DNA from: a bacterium 1xD42-67
GTDB lineage: Bacteria > Bacillota > Clostridia > Oscillospirales > Oscillospiraceae
Length of the DNA: 64,000 nt
Assembly (NCBI GenBank): GCA_003612335.1
Contig: RAYO01000016.1
Location: 1-64,000 of the forward strand
Direction of reading: 5' to 3'
Under the pieces are notes generated by a model, which had not been told where the DNA came from, searched no databases, and saw only the letters and a program-made list of their open reading frames with translations. Shown one piece after another: positions 1-8,814 of the stretch (positions are counted from its first letter, which is position 1; each line of letters begins with the position of its first letter). A program made the translations under genes and the position numbers.

Positions 1-67
1 TCAAGATCTTTTTCAGCGCCCAACGGCCTCGCCGCTCTCGTGTCCCGTCCTCGCGGACAGCTTCGAT

Positions 68-96
68 AGATTACCACTCTCTCCTCTTTTTGTCAA
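68..96 (-). promoter_or_regulatory. Strong leftward sigma-A promoter, possibly of a stable RNA operon
   Basis: On the minus strand there is TTGACA (91-96), a 17-bp spacer and TAATCT (68-73). The DNA upstream of the -35 (about 97-140) is rich in A-tracts on that strand, like an UP element. Transcription would leave the window to the left. The leader is GC-rich and contains no open frame in the 67 bases visible. A consensus -35 with an A-tract and a non-coding leader is typical of rRNA or tRNA operons; that identity is inference. Confidence 0.6.
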
Positions 97-158
97 GCAT
101 TTTTCCTGATTTTTTTCAAGTTTTTTTCTTGGGCCTCCGACACCCCAATATCTATGGT

Positions 159-1271
159 CTACCGGCCCTCTTCCCCACTAGATATGATGCCTTTCCCCAT
201 CCTGTCCCGGGATCTCTCCACGATCCACAGCAGCCCCGGGAGGACCAGCCCCAGGAAAAGATCCGCCCCAGGGACCAGCTGTCCGGTCCACAGCTCCCCG
301 CGTCCGGGGGCGGAAAAGAGGGCCAGGGCCCCCGCCGTCCCCAGCAGGACCGATCCCCAGGGGACCCACGGGAGGGCCCGCTCCGGCAGGATCTCTGCCG
401 CCATCGCCCGGACGGCGAAGACCAGCACGCCCCCCATCGTCAGGTCGGCGAAGATCCACAGGGCGGCGACCACCCCTTCCACCCGCTGGAAGGCCCCCTC
501 CACCCCCACGCTCTTGGCCAGGGCGAAAAATGGGCTGTCCAGGCGGGAGGCCAGCTCCGCCCCCAGGTTCCCTATGATGATGGCCTGGGCCCCGGCCAGG
601 AGCAGGACGCCCCCCAGCCCCCAGAACAGCCAGTGCCAGTGTTCCCGCTCCCCCTGATCGGCCACCTCTCCCAAAAGGAAGGCGGTGAAGAGCCCCCAGC
701 CCACCGTCCCCGCGGCGGCCAGGACGGCCCGGATCGGGGGGGCGGCGGCGGGCCACCACAGGGGGAACAGCCGCTCCGGCTCCGCCTGGGGCAGGGAGAG
801 GAGAAGGACCGCGCCGGCCGTTGCCAGCAGGGCGGCCAGGAAGAGCTGGCCCGCCCGGGCGAAGGCGGCCAGTTCTCCCCGCACCATCCACAGCAATACC
901 GCCATGACCGCCAGCAGGAGGGCCCAGGACGCCCCCTCCCGCTCCCCGGAGGCGAGCAGCCGCCGGGCACAGGACCACGATCGGAGGGACAGCAGTATCT
1001 GGGCCCATACTATATATATTAGGAGGACCCCGCCCCCCAGCCGCCGCCCCAGCAGTCCCCTGATTCTTTTGGCCAGGCCCTCCCGGCCCGCCAGTCCGCC
1101 CAGCAGCCACCCCGCCGCCAGCACCAGAGGGGCCGCCAGCACCACCGCCAGCCAGGCCCCTCTGCCCGCCCCGGGCAGGAGCAGGGCGGGGAGCAGCTCC
1201 GCCGCCGGAGCCATGGTCCCCGCCCAAAGCAGGGCCATCAGCTGGGTGCGGGAGATCTTACCGTTCTGCAT
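159..1271 (-). CDS. gerAB: Spore germination protein, GerAB/endospore permease family
   Basis: This is a 370-residue, almost wholly hydrophobic protein with about ten predicted membrane segments. It matches the GerAB/YndE/Spo0VAE-type amino-acid-permease-like germinant receptor subunit in length and layout. The start has a clear AGGAGG Shine-Dalgarno just upstream. It is the last gene of a leftward operon after gerAA and gerAC, about 100 bp from gerAC. The three subunits form a nutrient receptor in the inner spore membrane; the B subunit is thought to bind the germinant. The A-C-B order is one of the known variants. The germinant cannot be read from the sequence. Confidence 0.85.
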   Translation of the reverse strand: MQNGKISRTQLMALLWAGTMAPAAELLPALLLPGAGRGAWLAVVLAAPLVLAAGWLLGGLAGREGLAKRIRGLLGRRLGGGVLLIYIVWAQILLSLRSWSCARRLLASGEREGASWALLLAVMAVLLWMVRGELAAFARAGQLFLAALLATAGAVLLLSLPQAEPERLFPLWWPAAAPPIRAVLAAAGTVGWGLFTAFLLGEVADQGEREHWHWLFWGLGGVLLLAGAQAIIIGNLGAELASRLDSPFFALAKSVGVEGAFQRVEGVVAALWIFADLTMGGVLVFAVRAMAAEILPERALPWVPWGSVLLGTAGALALFSAPGRGELWTGQLVPGADLFLGLVLPGLLWIVERSRDRMGKGIISSGEEGR

Positions 1272-1373
1272 GGGACACCTCCTTGGACCGCCGGTCCTTC
1301 ATTTGCGGGGGCGGCCTCGTGCCTTCCCCCACCCTTCGATCCGTCTCGTCAAAAGGAGCTGTGGGGACCGCCC

Positions 1374-2480
1374 TCACTGGATCCTCACCTCGACCTGGAT
1401 CTCTATCGGCACTTGGGCGAACCGCTCCGGCCAATCCTCCCGGAGGGCCTGCCACTGGGCGGGGCGTGCCATGGCCGCCTCCGCGCCCAGGCCGGTGCAG
1501 TCGGTCCCCCAGCTCCGCAGCCGCTCCAGGGCCCCCTCGATCCGGGCCCGCTCCCGGGCCTCCACGAGAGATCCGATCCGCTCCAGCTCGCCCTCCCCGG
1601 GGGGATCGCGGTATTCGGTCAGCCGGGCGTCCACCTTGCAGACCACCTTCAGCGCCGGGAGGTCCTCCCCCCGGAGCTCCAGGGAGCTCTTCGTGCGGGC
1701 GCTGAGGACCCTCACCGCCGTGCCCTCATCCCCCAGCGCCAGGTCCAGCACATGGCCGCAGGGCCCGCCAAAGAGCAGCTCCAGCCCCCGGGCCTCCTCT
1801 CCCTCCAAAAAGCCCGCCAGCTCCTCCCCCCGCAGGATCCCGTAGCCCCCCTGGACCAGAGGCCCCTCTCCGCCGGAGAGGGCCAGGGCGGGGACGAAGG
1901 CACATCCCTGCTCCAGCAGGTCGGTGTACACCTCCCCGGCCGTGCGGGCCACCGAGGCGATCCCCATATCGCCGTCATGCCGGAGGGTCTCCAGCCGCCG
2001 GTCCAGCCCCTCTTCCCCGCCGGAGGTGACGGCTTGGCGGGCCTCCGCCCCCCGGACCAGCCACAGCTGGGCCCCCAGGCCCAGCTCCCTGTCCCGCGCG
2101 AAGTAGTCCAGCACCGGCCGGACCCCCTCCTTGGCCAGCGCCTCCCCCACCAGGAGCTGGTCCACATAGCCGAAGAAGACATAGCTGTCGCTCTGGCCCT
2201 GCATGGCCAGACAGGCGGAACTGAGAGAGGCCCGGTCCGCCGCCAGGACGAGGGCGGGCTCCCCCTCGGCCTGGAGGCCGCGGGCCCGGGGCCCGGTGGA
2301 GCCGGTCACCGCCACTCCCGCCGCAGAGGCGTCCACCCCCATGGTGCGCAGGAGGGCCATATCCCCCATCTCCCGGGCCTGGGGCAGTCCGGAGCAGCCC
2401 GAGAGGAGCAGGCACAGGGCCGCCGCTGCGGCCAGGAGCGGAGCGCCGGGCCCGCCGCCCCCAACATGGGCGTATCTCAT
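1374..2480 (-). CDS. gerAC: Spore germination lipoprotein, GerAC family
   Basis: The protein has 368 residues. Its N-terminus is a lipoprotein signal with the lipobox LLLSGC (Cys29), so it should be diacylated and anchored to the outer face of the inner spore membrane. The rest matches the Ger(x)C layout: an N-terminal domain beginning EMGDMALLRTMGVD and a mixed alpha/beta C-terminal half. The start ATG overlaps the gerAA stop by four bases, indicating translational coupling. A longer in-frame extension upstream is out of register with gerAA and was rejected. The family is divergent in sequence, but context makes the call firm. Confidence 0.85.
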   Translation of the reverse strand: MRYAHVGGGGPGAPLLAAAAALCLLLSGCSGLPQAREMGDMALLRTMGVDASAAGVAVTGSTGPRARGLQAEGEPALVLAADRASLSSACLAMQGQSDSYVFFGYVDQLLVGEALAKEGVRPVLDYFARDRELGLGAQLWLVRGAEARQAVTSGGEEGLDRRLETLRHDGDMGIASVARTAGEVYTDLLEQGCAFVPALALSGGEGPLVQGGYGILRGEELAGFLEGEEARGLELLFGGPCGHVLDLALGDEGTAVRVLSARTKSSLELRGEDLPALKVVCKVDARLTEYRDPPGEGELERIGSLVEARERARIEGALERLRSWGTDCTGLGAEAAMARPAQWQALREDWPERFAQVPIEIQVEVRIQ

Positions 2481-3982
2481 TTCTGATTCCTCCTGTTCCG
2501 GGTCTGGATCGGGCCGTCCCGCCACTTCATCATGGGCAGGGGCAGCCGGAAGAGGCTGGGGTGGCCCCGGGGCACTCGGGTCCCCGTGGTGAAGGGGGCC
2601 AGATAGGGCACGCCGAAGGACTCCAGCTCCGCCAGGTGATAGATGAGGGCGGCACAGCCCAGGGCCAGACCGGTGAGCCCCCCCAGGCTGGCCAGGATCG
2701 CCAGCAGGAAGCGCCACAGCCGCAGGGCGCTGCCAAAGTCCTGCGAGGGCTGGGTATACCCCGCCACCCCGGCGATGGCCACGGCGATCAGCACGGCAGG
2801 GGAGACGATGTGGGCGTCCACCGCCGCGTTGCCCACCACCAGCCCCCCCAGGATGGAGACGGTGGCCCCGATGGGCCCGGGGAGGCGGAGGCCCGCCTCC
2901 TGGATGACCTCGAAGGCCAGGAGCATGATCAGCACCTCGAAGATGGTGGAGAAGGGGACCTCCTGCTTGGCGGCCACGATGGACAGGGCCAGCTTTGGGG
3001 GGATCGCCTCGGGGTGGAAGGTGACCAGGGCGATATAGAGGCCGGGCACCAGCAGGCCGATCAGAGCGCACAGCCAGCGGATCAGGCTGAGGGCGGAGGC
3101 CGCCAGCCAGTGATAGGCCCGGTCCTGGCCCGTCTTGAAGAACTGGTCGATGGTGCCGGGGACCAGCCAGCCCAGGGGGATCCCGTCGGCAAAGAGGCCC
3201 ACCCGCCCCTCCAGCAGGCCCTGGCAGAACCGGTCGGGCCGCTGGGTATACGGCATCAGGGGGAAGGGGGACCTGACCGCGTCTGTCAGATATTCCTCCA
3301 GGTCCCCCGCCGCCTCCACGCCGTCGATGTCGATGGCGTCCAGCCGCTCCTCCAGCAGGGCCACCGTGTCCGGGTCGGCGATGCCCTCCAGCCAGAGGAC
3401 GTCCACCGGGGTGAGGGACTGCCGGCCCACGATGTGCTCCCGGATCTTCAGCTCCGGGGCCCGGAGGCGGCGGCGGACCAGAGACGTGTTGGTGCGCAGG
3501 CTCTCCACGAAGGAGTCCCGGGCGCCCTTGAGGGCGGGCTCGTTCTCCGGCTCCCCCACAGACCGCTTCTCTTCGGTAGCCACGGGGAAGACCAGACAGT
3601 CGTCCCGCCCCTCCAGGAAGAGGGCGCAGCTCCCGTCGATCAGGGCGAAGACCGCCGGATCCAGCTCTGTCACCCGCTTGGCCCCGTGGGCATAGAGGGC
3701 CCCCCGCTCCAGCAGAGCGAAGAGCTCCCCCTCAGGGACAGAGGCCAGCATGGGGTCCTGGGCCAGGGGGCGCAGGACGTAGTCGTTCAGCCGCTCTGAC
3801 CGGGCCTGTCCGTCGATATAGCACACTGCGGCCCGGCGGGAGCTGTCCCCGTGGAGATAGACCTGCCGCTTTTTGAAGTCGGCACAGTCTGCAAACACCT
3901 CCTCCAGCCGCGCCAGAGACAGCGGACCGGGCAGCTGGGGCACTTTTCTGGGGTGGGGCGCGTTGGCCTCCTGTTTCGACAT
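2477..3982 (-). CDS. gerAA: Spore germination protein, GerAA/SpoVAF family
   Basis: The 501-residue protein has a soluble N-terminal region (about 1-290) with typical GerA motifs (VCYIDG near residue 50, VDVLWLEGIAD near 190) and a C-terminal membrane domain with about five segments ending near residue 460. This is the A subunit of the germinant receptor that triggers germination. It is the first gene of the gerAA-gerAC-gerAB operon and lies divergent from miaB. A probable sigma-G promoter lies 22 bp upstream of the start. The Shine-Dalgarno AAAGGAGGG fits the ATG. Length and domain order are normal. Confidence 0.9.
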   Translation of the reverse strand: MSKQEANAPHPRKVPQLPGPLSLARLEEVFADCADFKKRQVYLHGDSSRRAAVCYIDGQARSERLNDYVLRPLAQDPMLASVPEGELFALLERGALYAHGAKRVTELDPAVFALIDGSCALFLEGRDDCLVFPVATEEKRSVGEPENEPALKGARDSFVESLRTNTSLVRRRLRAPELKIREHIVGRQSLTPVDVLWLEGIADPDTVALLEERLDAIDIDGVEAAGDLEEYLTDAVRSPFPLMPYTQRPDRFCQGLLEGRVGLFADGIPLGWLVPGTIDQFFKTGQDRAYHWLAASALSLIRWLCALIGLLVPGLYIALVTFHPEAIPPKLALSIVAAKQEVPFSTIFEVLIMLLAFEVIQEAGLRLPGPIGATVSILGGLVVGNAAVDAHIVSPAVLIAVAIAGVAGYTQPSQDFGSALRLWRFLLAILASLGGLTGLALGCAALIYHLAELESFGVPYLAPFTTGTRVPRGHPSLFRLPLPMMKWRDGPIQTRNRRNQK

Positions 3983-4003
3983 GGGAACGCCCTCCTTTCT
4001 CCC

Positions 4004-4033
4004 TAGTGTGCCAGGAGGAGCGGAGCCCTATAC
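4004..4033 (-). promoter_or_regulatory. Candidate sigma-G (forespore) promoter of the gerA operon
   Basis: On the minus strand the sequence reads GTATA (4029-4033), an 18-bp spacer and CACACTA (4004-4010). This resembles the sigma-G pattern (GHATR, 17-18 bp, CATnnTA) known for Bacillus germination operons. It lies directly before the gerAA Shine-Dalgarno. The -10 has one mismatch from the usual CAT start. Assignment rests on position and motif only. Confidence 0.5.
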
Positions 4034-4067
4034 ATGTCCTCCGCCCGGACAGCTGGAACGATTTTTC

Positions 4068-4096
4068 TTGTATTCCGTCCGGGATGATAGTATAAT
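4068..4096 (+). promoter_or_regulatory. Sigma-A promoter of miaB
   Basis: TTGTAT (4068-4073), a 17-bp spacer and a perfect TATAAT (4091-4096) precede miaB by about 33 bp. It faces away from the gerA promoter, so vegetative and spore transcription units diverge from one 150-bp region. Confidence 0.75.
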
Positions 4097-4129
4097 AGAG
4101 CATCAAAACATCGCGCTTTGGAGGTCATC

Positions 4130-5539
4130 ATGGAACGCACCGCCCTCATCTCCCCCGCTGAGATCCAGCAGCAGCTGGCCCACTGTGACGCAGTGGCCCA
4201 GCTCACCGCCCAGTGGCCGGACAGGCCCCTGGCCTTCGTGGACACCTACGGCTGCCAGCAGAACGAGGCCGACTCCGAGCGCATCCGAGGCTATCTGTCC
4301 CGGATGGGCTTCGCCTTCACCCACAGCGAGGAGGAGGCCCGGATCATCGTCATCAACACCTGCGCCATCCGGGAGCACGCCGAGCAGCGGGTCTTCGGCA
4401 ATGTGGGCGCCCTGGTCCACCTGAAGCGCCGCCGGCCCGACACCCTGATCTGTCTGTGCGGGTGCATGGTCCAGCAGCCCCAGGCGGCCCGGAAGATCCG
4501 GGAGTCCTACCGCCATGTGGATCTGGTCTTCGGTCCTCACGCCCTTTGGAAGTTCCCGGAGATGGTCCGCGCCCTGCTCACCCAGCGGGGACGGACCTTC
4601 TCGGTGGACGACGAGGCCGGCTCCATCGCCGAGGGCATCCCCGTGGTGCGGCAGGACAAGATCCGCGCCTGGGTGTCCGTCATGTACGGGTGCAACAACT
4701 TCTGTACCTACTGCATCGTCCCCTACGTCCGGGGCCGGGAGCGGTCCCGAAGCCCTGAGGACATCCTGGCCGAGGTGCGCCAGCTGGCGGAGGAGGGCTA
4801 TAAGGACATCACCCTCCTGGGCCAGAACGTCAACTCCTACGGCAAGGACCTGGCCGAGCCCCTGGACTTCGCCGATCTGCTGGAGCGGGTCAACGCCATC
4901 CCCGGGGACTTCCTCATCCGCTTCATGACCTCCCACCCCAAGGACGCCACCCAGAAGCTCTTCGAGGCCATGGCCCGGTGCGAGAAGGTGGCCCCGGTGC
5001 TCCACCTGCCCTTCCAGGCGGGGAACGACCGGATCTTGAAGATCATGAACCGCCGCCACACCCGGGCGGAGTATCTGGAGAAGATCAGGGCCCTCCGGGC
5101 GCTCATCCCCGATATCACCCTCACCTCCGATATCATCGTAGGCTTCCCCGGAGAGACGACGGAGGAGTTCGAAGACACCCTGCGGGTGCTGGAGGAGGTC
5201 CGGTTCGACGCCCTGTTCACCTTCATCTTCTCCCCCCGCCCCGGCACCCCGGCGGCGGCAATGGACGACCCCATGCCCCGGTCGGAGAAGCTGGCCAATT
5301 TCGAGCGGCTCACCGCCCTCCAGGACCAGATCTCTGAGGAGAAGCACGCCGCCTATGTGGGGAAAAGGGTGCGCTGCCTCATAGACGGCCTGTCTGACGA
5401 CGCCCGGTATGACCTCACCGCCCGCACCCCCGGCAACCGCCTGGTCCGGGTGGTGGGCGACGTGTCCGCCCTGGGCCAGTTCCGGGACGTGAAGATCACC
5501 GGAGCCAACAAGTGGTCGCTGTTCGGGGAGTTGGGATGA
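4130..5539 (+). CDS. miaB: tRNA-2-methylthio-N6-dimethylallyladenosine synthase MiaB
   Basis: MiaB is a radical-SAM methylthiotransferase that converts i6A37 to ms2i6A37 in tRNAs reading UNN codons. The 469-residue protein shows the three N-terminal cluster cysteines (Cys42 in TYGCQQNEAD, Cys78 in NTCAIREHAE, Cys112 in CGCMVQQ) and the radical-SAM CxxxCxxC (Cys188, 192, 195 in GCNNFCTYC), then a C-terminal TRAM domain. The ATG at 4130 is preceded five bases away by GGAGG; an in-frame TTG four codons earlier lies before that Shine-Dalgarno and was rejected. MiaA, which makes its substrate, is encoded 7 kb downstream in the same direction. Confidence 0.95.
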   Translation: MERTALISPAEIQQQLAHCDAVAQLTAQWPDRPLAFVDTYGCQQNEADSERIRGYLSRMGFAFTHSEEEARIIVINTCAIREHAEQRVFGNVGALVHLKRRRPDTLICLCGCMVQQPQAARKIRESYRHVDLVFGPHALWKFPEMVRALLTQRGRTFSVDDEAGSIAEGIPVVRQDKIRAWVSVMYGCNNFCTYCIVPYVRGRERSRSPEDILAEVRQLAEEGYKDITLLGQNVNSYGKDLAEPLDFADLLERVNAIPGDFLIRFMTSHPKDATQKLFEAMARCEKVAPVLHLPFQAGNDRILKIMNRRHTRAEYLEKIRALRALIPDITLTSDIIVGFPGETTEEFEDTLRVLEEVRFDALFTFIFSPRPGTPAAAMDDPMPRSEKLANFERLTALQDQISEEKHAAYVGKRVRCLIDGLSDDARYDLTARTPGNRLVRVVGDVSALGQFRDVKITGANKWSLFGELG

Positions 5540-5551
5540 TCTGGCTGCTTC

Positions 5552-5571
5552 GTTGTACGTTCCTGTACAAC
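5552..5571. repeat. Perfect inverted repeat between miaB and mutS
   Basis: GTTGTAC (5552-5558), a 6-base loop and GTACAAC (5565-5571) form a 7-bp perfect stem 12 bases after the miaB stop. No T-run follows, so it is a poor intrinsic terminator. It may be an operator, an RNA-stabilising hairpin or an attenuator part. Confidence 0.6.
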
Positions 5572-5581
5572 TAGCGCAACG

Positions 5582-5635
5582 TAACTGTAAGTGTTACTGT
5601 TACTGTTACTGCTACTGTCACTGTTACTGTAAATG
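5582..5635 (+). repeat. Hexanucleotide tandem repeat (TTACTG-type, nine units) before mutS
   Basis: Nine consecutive 6-bp units follow TAACTG, TAAGTG, three TTACTG, CTACTG, TCACTG, TTACTG and TAAATG. The tract ends 43 bp before the mutS start. It is AT-richer than the surroundings and could be read in frame with mutS as alternating Cys-Tyr codons, but no Shine-Dalgarno supports such an extension. Confidence 0.9.
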
Positions 5636-5678
5636 TGCCGCGGCGGGCGGCGCGCAGAGAGAGAAAGAAGGTACGCCC

Positions 5679-8327
5679 ATGCCGGAGATCACCCCCATGA
5701 TGCAGCAATATCTGGACATCAAGGCTCAGAACCCAGATTCTATCCTGTTTTTCCGGCTGGGGGACTTTTATGAGATGTTCAATGAGGACGCCAAGCTGGT
5801 GTCCAAAGAACTGGACCTGACCCTGACCACCCGGGACCGGAACAAGCCGCCCGAGCAGCGCACCCCCATGTGCGGGGTGCCCTACCACTCCGCCGACAGC
5901 TACATCGCCCGCCTCATCGCCAAGGGCTATAAGATCGCCATCTGCGAGCAGACCGAGGACCCGGCCCTGGCCCGCGGCCTGGTGGACCGGGACATCATCC
6001 GGGTGGTGACGCCGGGGACGGTGATCGCCTCCTCCATGCTGGAGGACAGCAAGAACAACTATATCTGCGCCGTCTGCGCTGATTCTGCGGCCTATGGCCT
6101 GTGCCTGTGCGACATCTCCACAGGGGAGGTATACGGCTCCTCCTTCCCCGCCGGCGGGGAGGGCTCCAGCCATCTGGAAAACGAACTGGCCCGCTTCCAC
6201 CCCGCCGAGGCGGTGCTGTCCTCTGGCGCCTTCCATGCCGAAGGACTGGTCCCCTTCCTCAAGGACCGCCTGGGCTGCCTGTGTGAGGACGGAGGGGAGG
6301 CCCGGTTCCGTCTGGGCGCCGCCCGCCCTCTGGCGGAAAAGCAGTTCCGGAGCGGCCTGCAGGACGTCCCGCTCCAGGACGAGGCGGTCATCCAGGCGGC
6401 AGGCGGCCTGCTGGCCTATCTCTATGAGACCCAGAAGACCGATCTGAGCCACATCTCCCAGTTCCACTACTACACCGCCGGACAGTATATGGAGCTCTCC
6501 CTCACCGCCCGGCAGACCCTGGAGCTCACCGCCACCATGCGGACCAAGGAGAAGCGGGGCTCTCTGCTGTGGGTGCTGGACAAGACCAAGACCGCCATGG
6601 GCGGGCGCCTCCTCCGGGGCTGGATCGAGCGCCCCCTCCTCTCCCCGGTGCAGATCGCCCGGCGGCAGCAGGGGGTGGCCAGCCTGGCGGAGGACGCCAT
6701 CACCCGGGACGAGCTCTCCCTGGCCCTCCGGGAGGTCACCGACCTGGAGCGGCTGGCCGGCCGGGTGGTCTACGGCTCCGCCGGTTCCCGGGACCTGGCC
6801 GCTCTCTCCGCCGGGCTGGGCAGGCTGCCCCATATCCGGGACCTGCTCTCTCCCTGCTCCTCCCCCCTCCTCCAGTCCCTTCGCTCCGAGCTGGACGACC
6901 TGCCCGATCTGCGGGACCTGCTGGACCGCGGGCTGCGGGACGAGGACGAGAAGCCCCTGCCCTTCTCCGTCCGGGAGGGAGGCTTCATCCGCCCCGGCTA
7001 CGACGCCAAGGTGGACGAGCTGCGGGACCTGCTCACCAACGCCAACGGCCACATCCTCCAGATGGAGGCCAGGACCAAGGAGCAGACCGGCATCAGGAAT
7101 ATGAAGATCAGCTCCAACAAGGTGTTTGGCTACTACATCGAGGTGGCCAGATCTCAGACCGGGCTGGCCCCCTCCGACTGGGTGCGCAAGCAGACCACAG
7201 TGAACGCCGAGCGGTATATTTCCCAGGAATTGAAAGAGCTGGAGCACGCCATCCTCTCTGCCCAGGACCAGGTGACCGCTTTGGAATATCAGCTCTTCTG
7301 CGAACTGAAGCAGGCCGTCTGCGCTCAGGTGGACCGGATCCAGAGGACCGCCGCCGCGCTGGCCCAGGTGGATGTGCTGTGCTCCTTTGCCGCCGTGGCC
7401 GCGGCCAACAACTACTGTATGCCCCAGGTGGACGGTTCCGACACGCTGACCATCGTGGAGGGCCGGCACCCTGTGGTGGAGCGGATGCTCAAGGGGGCCC
7501 CCTTCGTCCCCAACGACACCCATATGGACGCAGGGGAGGATCTGGCCGCCATCATCACCGGCCCCAATATGGCGGGCAAGTCCACCTATATGCGCCAGAC
7601 CGCCCTCATCGTCCTCATGGCCCAGATGGGCTCCTTCGTCCCCGCCAAGTCGGCCCGCATCGGCGTGGTGGATCAGGTCTTCACCCGCATCGGGGCCAGC
7701 GACGACCTGGCCGCCGGCCAGTCCACCTTCATGGTGGAGATGACCGAGGTGGCCGCCCTCCTCAGCCACGCCACAAGGCGGTCCCTCCTCATCCTGGACG
7801 AGATCGGCCGGGGCACCTCCACCTACGACGGCATGGCCATCGCCCGGGCGGTGCTGGAGCACTGCGCCGACAAAAAGCGCTTGGGGGCCAAGACCCTCTT
7901 CGCCACCCACTACCACGAGCTCACCGCCCTGGAGGGGACTGTCCCCGGGGTGAAGAACTACAATATCGCCGCCAAAAAGCGGGGCAGCGACGTGATCTTC
8001 CTGCGGAAGATCGTCCGGGGCGGGGCCGACCAGAGCTACGGCGTGGAGGTGGCCAAGCTGGCCGGGGTGCCCGACCGGGTGGTCAAACGGGCCAGGGAGA
8101 TCCTGGAGGAGCTGGAGGCGGGTGCGGGCCGCGACGGCCTGGGCGCGCCGTCTGGCTCTGTGCGGGCCGCCGGGCCGCCGGCCCCTACGGATCAGGTGTC
8201 CCTCATGGACCTGGGCGGCGAGACCGTCCTGAAAAAGCTGCGCATGACCGATGTGGATCTCCTCACCCCCATCCAGGCCCTCAACCTTCTGGCCGAGCTG
8301 AAGCAGGACCTGAACGGAGGGGTGTAG
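5679..8327 (+). CDS. mutS: DNA mismatch repair protein MutS
   Basis: MutS binds mismatches and recruits MutL. The 882-residue protein has domain I with the mismatch-contacting motif GDFYEMF (about residues 29-35), connector and lever/clamp regions, and an ATPase domain with Walker A GPNMAGKST (near 628), Walker B LLILDEIGRGTS and the family motif FATHYHEL. The ATG at 5679 begins MPEITPMMQQYL, where the family starts. A 42-residue N-terminal extension through the hexamer tract is possible from a start at 5553 but would be Cys/Tyr repeats and was rejected. No strong Shine-Dalgarno is obvious (AGAAAGAAGG). The gene for a small membrane protein follows after one base. Confidence 0.95.
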   Translation: MPEITPMMQQYLDIKAQNPDSILFFRLGDFYEMFNEDAKLVSKELDLTLTTRDRNKPPEQRTPMCGVPYHSADSYIARLIAKGYKIAICEQTEDPALARGLVDRDIIRVVTPGTVIASSMLEDSKNNYICAVCADSAAYGLCLCDISTGEVYGSSFPAGGEGSSHLENELARFHPAEAVLSSGAFHAEGLVPFLKDRLGCLCEDGGEARFRLGAARPLAEKQFRSGLQDVPLQDEAVIQAAGGLLAYLYETQKTDLSHISQFHYYTAGQYMELSLTARQTLELTATMRTKEKRGSLLWVLDKTKTAMGGRLLRGWIERPLLSPVQIARRQQGVASLAEDAITRDELSLALREVTDLERLAGRVVYGSAGSRDLAALSAGLGRLPHIRDLLSPCSSPLLQSLRSELDDLPDLRDLLDRGLRDEDEKPLPFSVREGGFIRPGYDAKVDELRDLLTNANGHILQMEARTKEQTGIRNMKISSNKVFGYYIEVARSQTGLAPSDWVRKQTTVNAERYISQELKELEHAILSAQDQVTALEYQLFCELKQAVCAQVDRIQRTAAALAQVDVLCSFAAVAAANNYCMPQVDGSDTLTIVEGRHPVVERMLKGAPFVPNDTHMDAGEDLAAIITGPNMAGKSTYMRQTALIVLMAQMGSFVPAKSARIGVVDQVFTRIGASDDLAAGQSTFMVEMTEVAALLSHATRRSLLILDEIGRGTSTYDGMAIARAVLEHCADKKRLGAKTLFATHYHELTALEGTVPGVKNYNIAAKKRGSDVIFLRKIVRGGADQSYGVEVAKLAGVPDRVVKRAREILEELEAGAGRDGLGAPSGSVRAAGPPAPTDQVSLMDLGGETVLKKLRMTDVDLLTPIQALNLLAELKQDLNGGV

Positions 8328-8328
8328 C

Positions 8329-8814
8329 GTGAAGCCGCCCAAATCCTACGAGGCGCTGCTGGCCTTTTTGCTCCTGCTCCTGGGCGGGATATTCACCCTG
8401 CTGGGGCTGATTGGAGCTGTGCTCACCCTCCCCATGCGCAGCGGAGAGGCCCAGGACTTCCCCCTGTGGGGCCTGCCCCTGCTGCTGTTTGGGGCCGGGC
8501 TGCTGTGGTACGCCCGGTGGCGGGAGCGTATCTGGAGCCGTCTGCGGACAGAGGGCCGGGCCGTTCCCGGCCAGCTGGTGCCCCAGGCCACCCGCCGCCA
8601 CTGGTACACCAGCTGGGGCCGAGACGGGCTGCGCAAGCGCAATCCCTGGACAGTAATGTGTATTTACCATTGGGAGGGGCGGACCTATTCGGTCCGCAGC
8701 CAGTTTCTCTGGCGCGAGCCCAGCCAGACCGGCCAGAGCCCCACCGTCTACCTGGACCCCTTGAACCCCCAGCGGGCCTGGATGGACCCGGAGACGCTGA
8801 TATACGAGGCGTAG
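8329..8814 (+). CDS. Unknown membrane protein with a C-terminal beta-rich domain
   Basis: This 161-residue protein is not one I recognise with confidence. Two hydrophobic segments lie at about residues 8-35 and 47-62, followed by a soluble part containing WTVMCIYHWEGRTYSVRSQF and an acidic/aromatic end, a layout like DUF3592-type proteins. The start is GTG with GGAGGGG upstream, one base after the mutS stop, so it is probably co-transcribed with mutS. Its TAG stop lies in the left end of a palindromic repeat (8811-8876), which suggests the repeat insertion set the present C-terminus. It is an unusual insertion between mutS and mutL. Confidence 0.7.
   Translation: MKPPKSYEALLAFLLLLLGGIFTLLGLIGAVLTLPMRSGEAQDFPLWGLPLLLFGAGLLWYARWRERIWSRLRTEGRAVPGQLVPQATRRHWYTSWGRDGLRKRNPWTVMCIYHWEGRTYSVRSQFLWREPSQTGQSPTVYLDPLNPQRAWMDPETLIYEA

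Noticed and set aside
5553-5678. N-terminal extension of MutS through the hexamer tract
   Set aside because: It would be alternating Cys/Tyr residues, has no Shine-Dalgarno, and the family start is at 5679.
5571-8342. Long open frame antisense to mutS (over 900 codons)
   Set aside because: High GC leaves antisense frames open. The sense strand encodes a complete MutS; the antisense product has no domain and is Gly/Leu/His biased.
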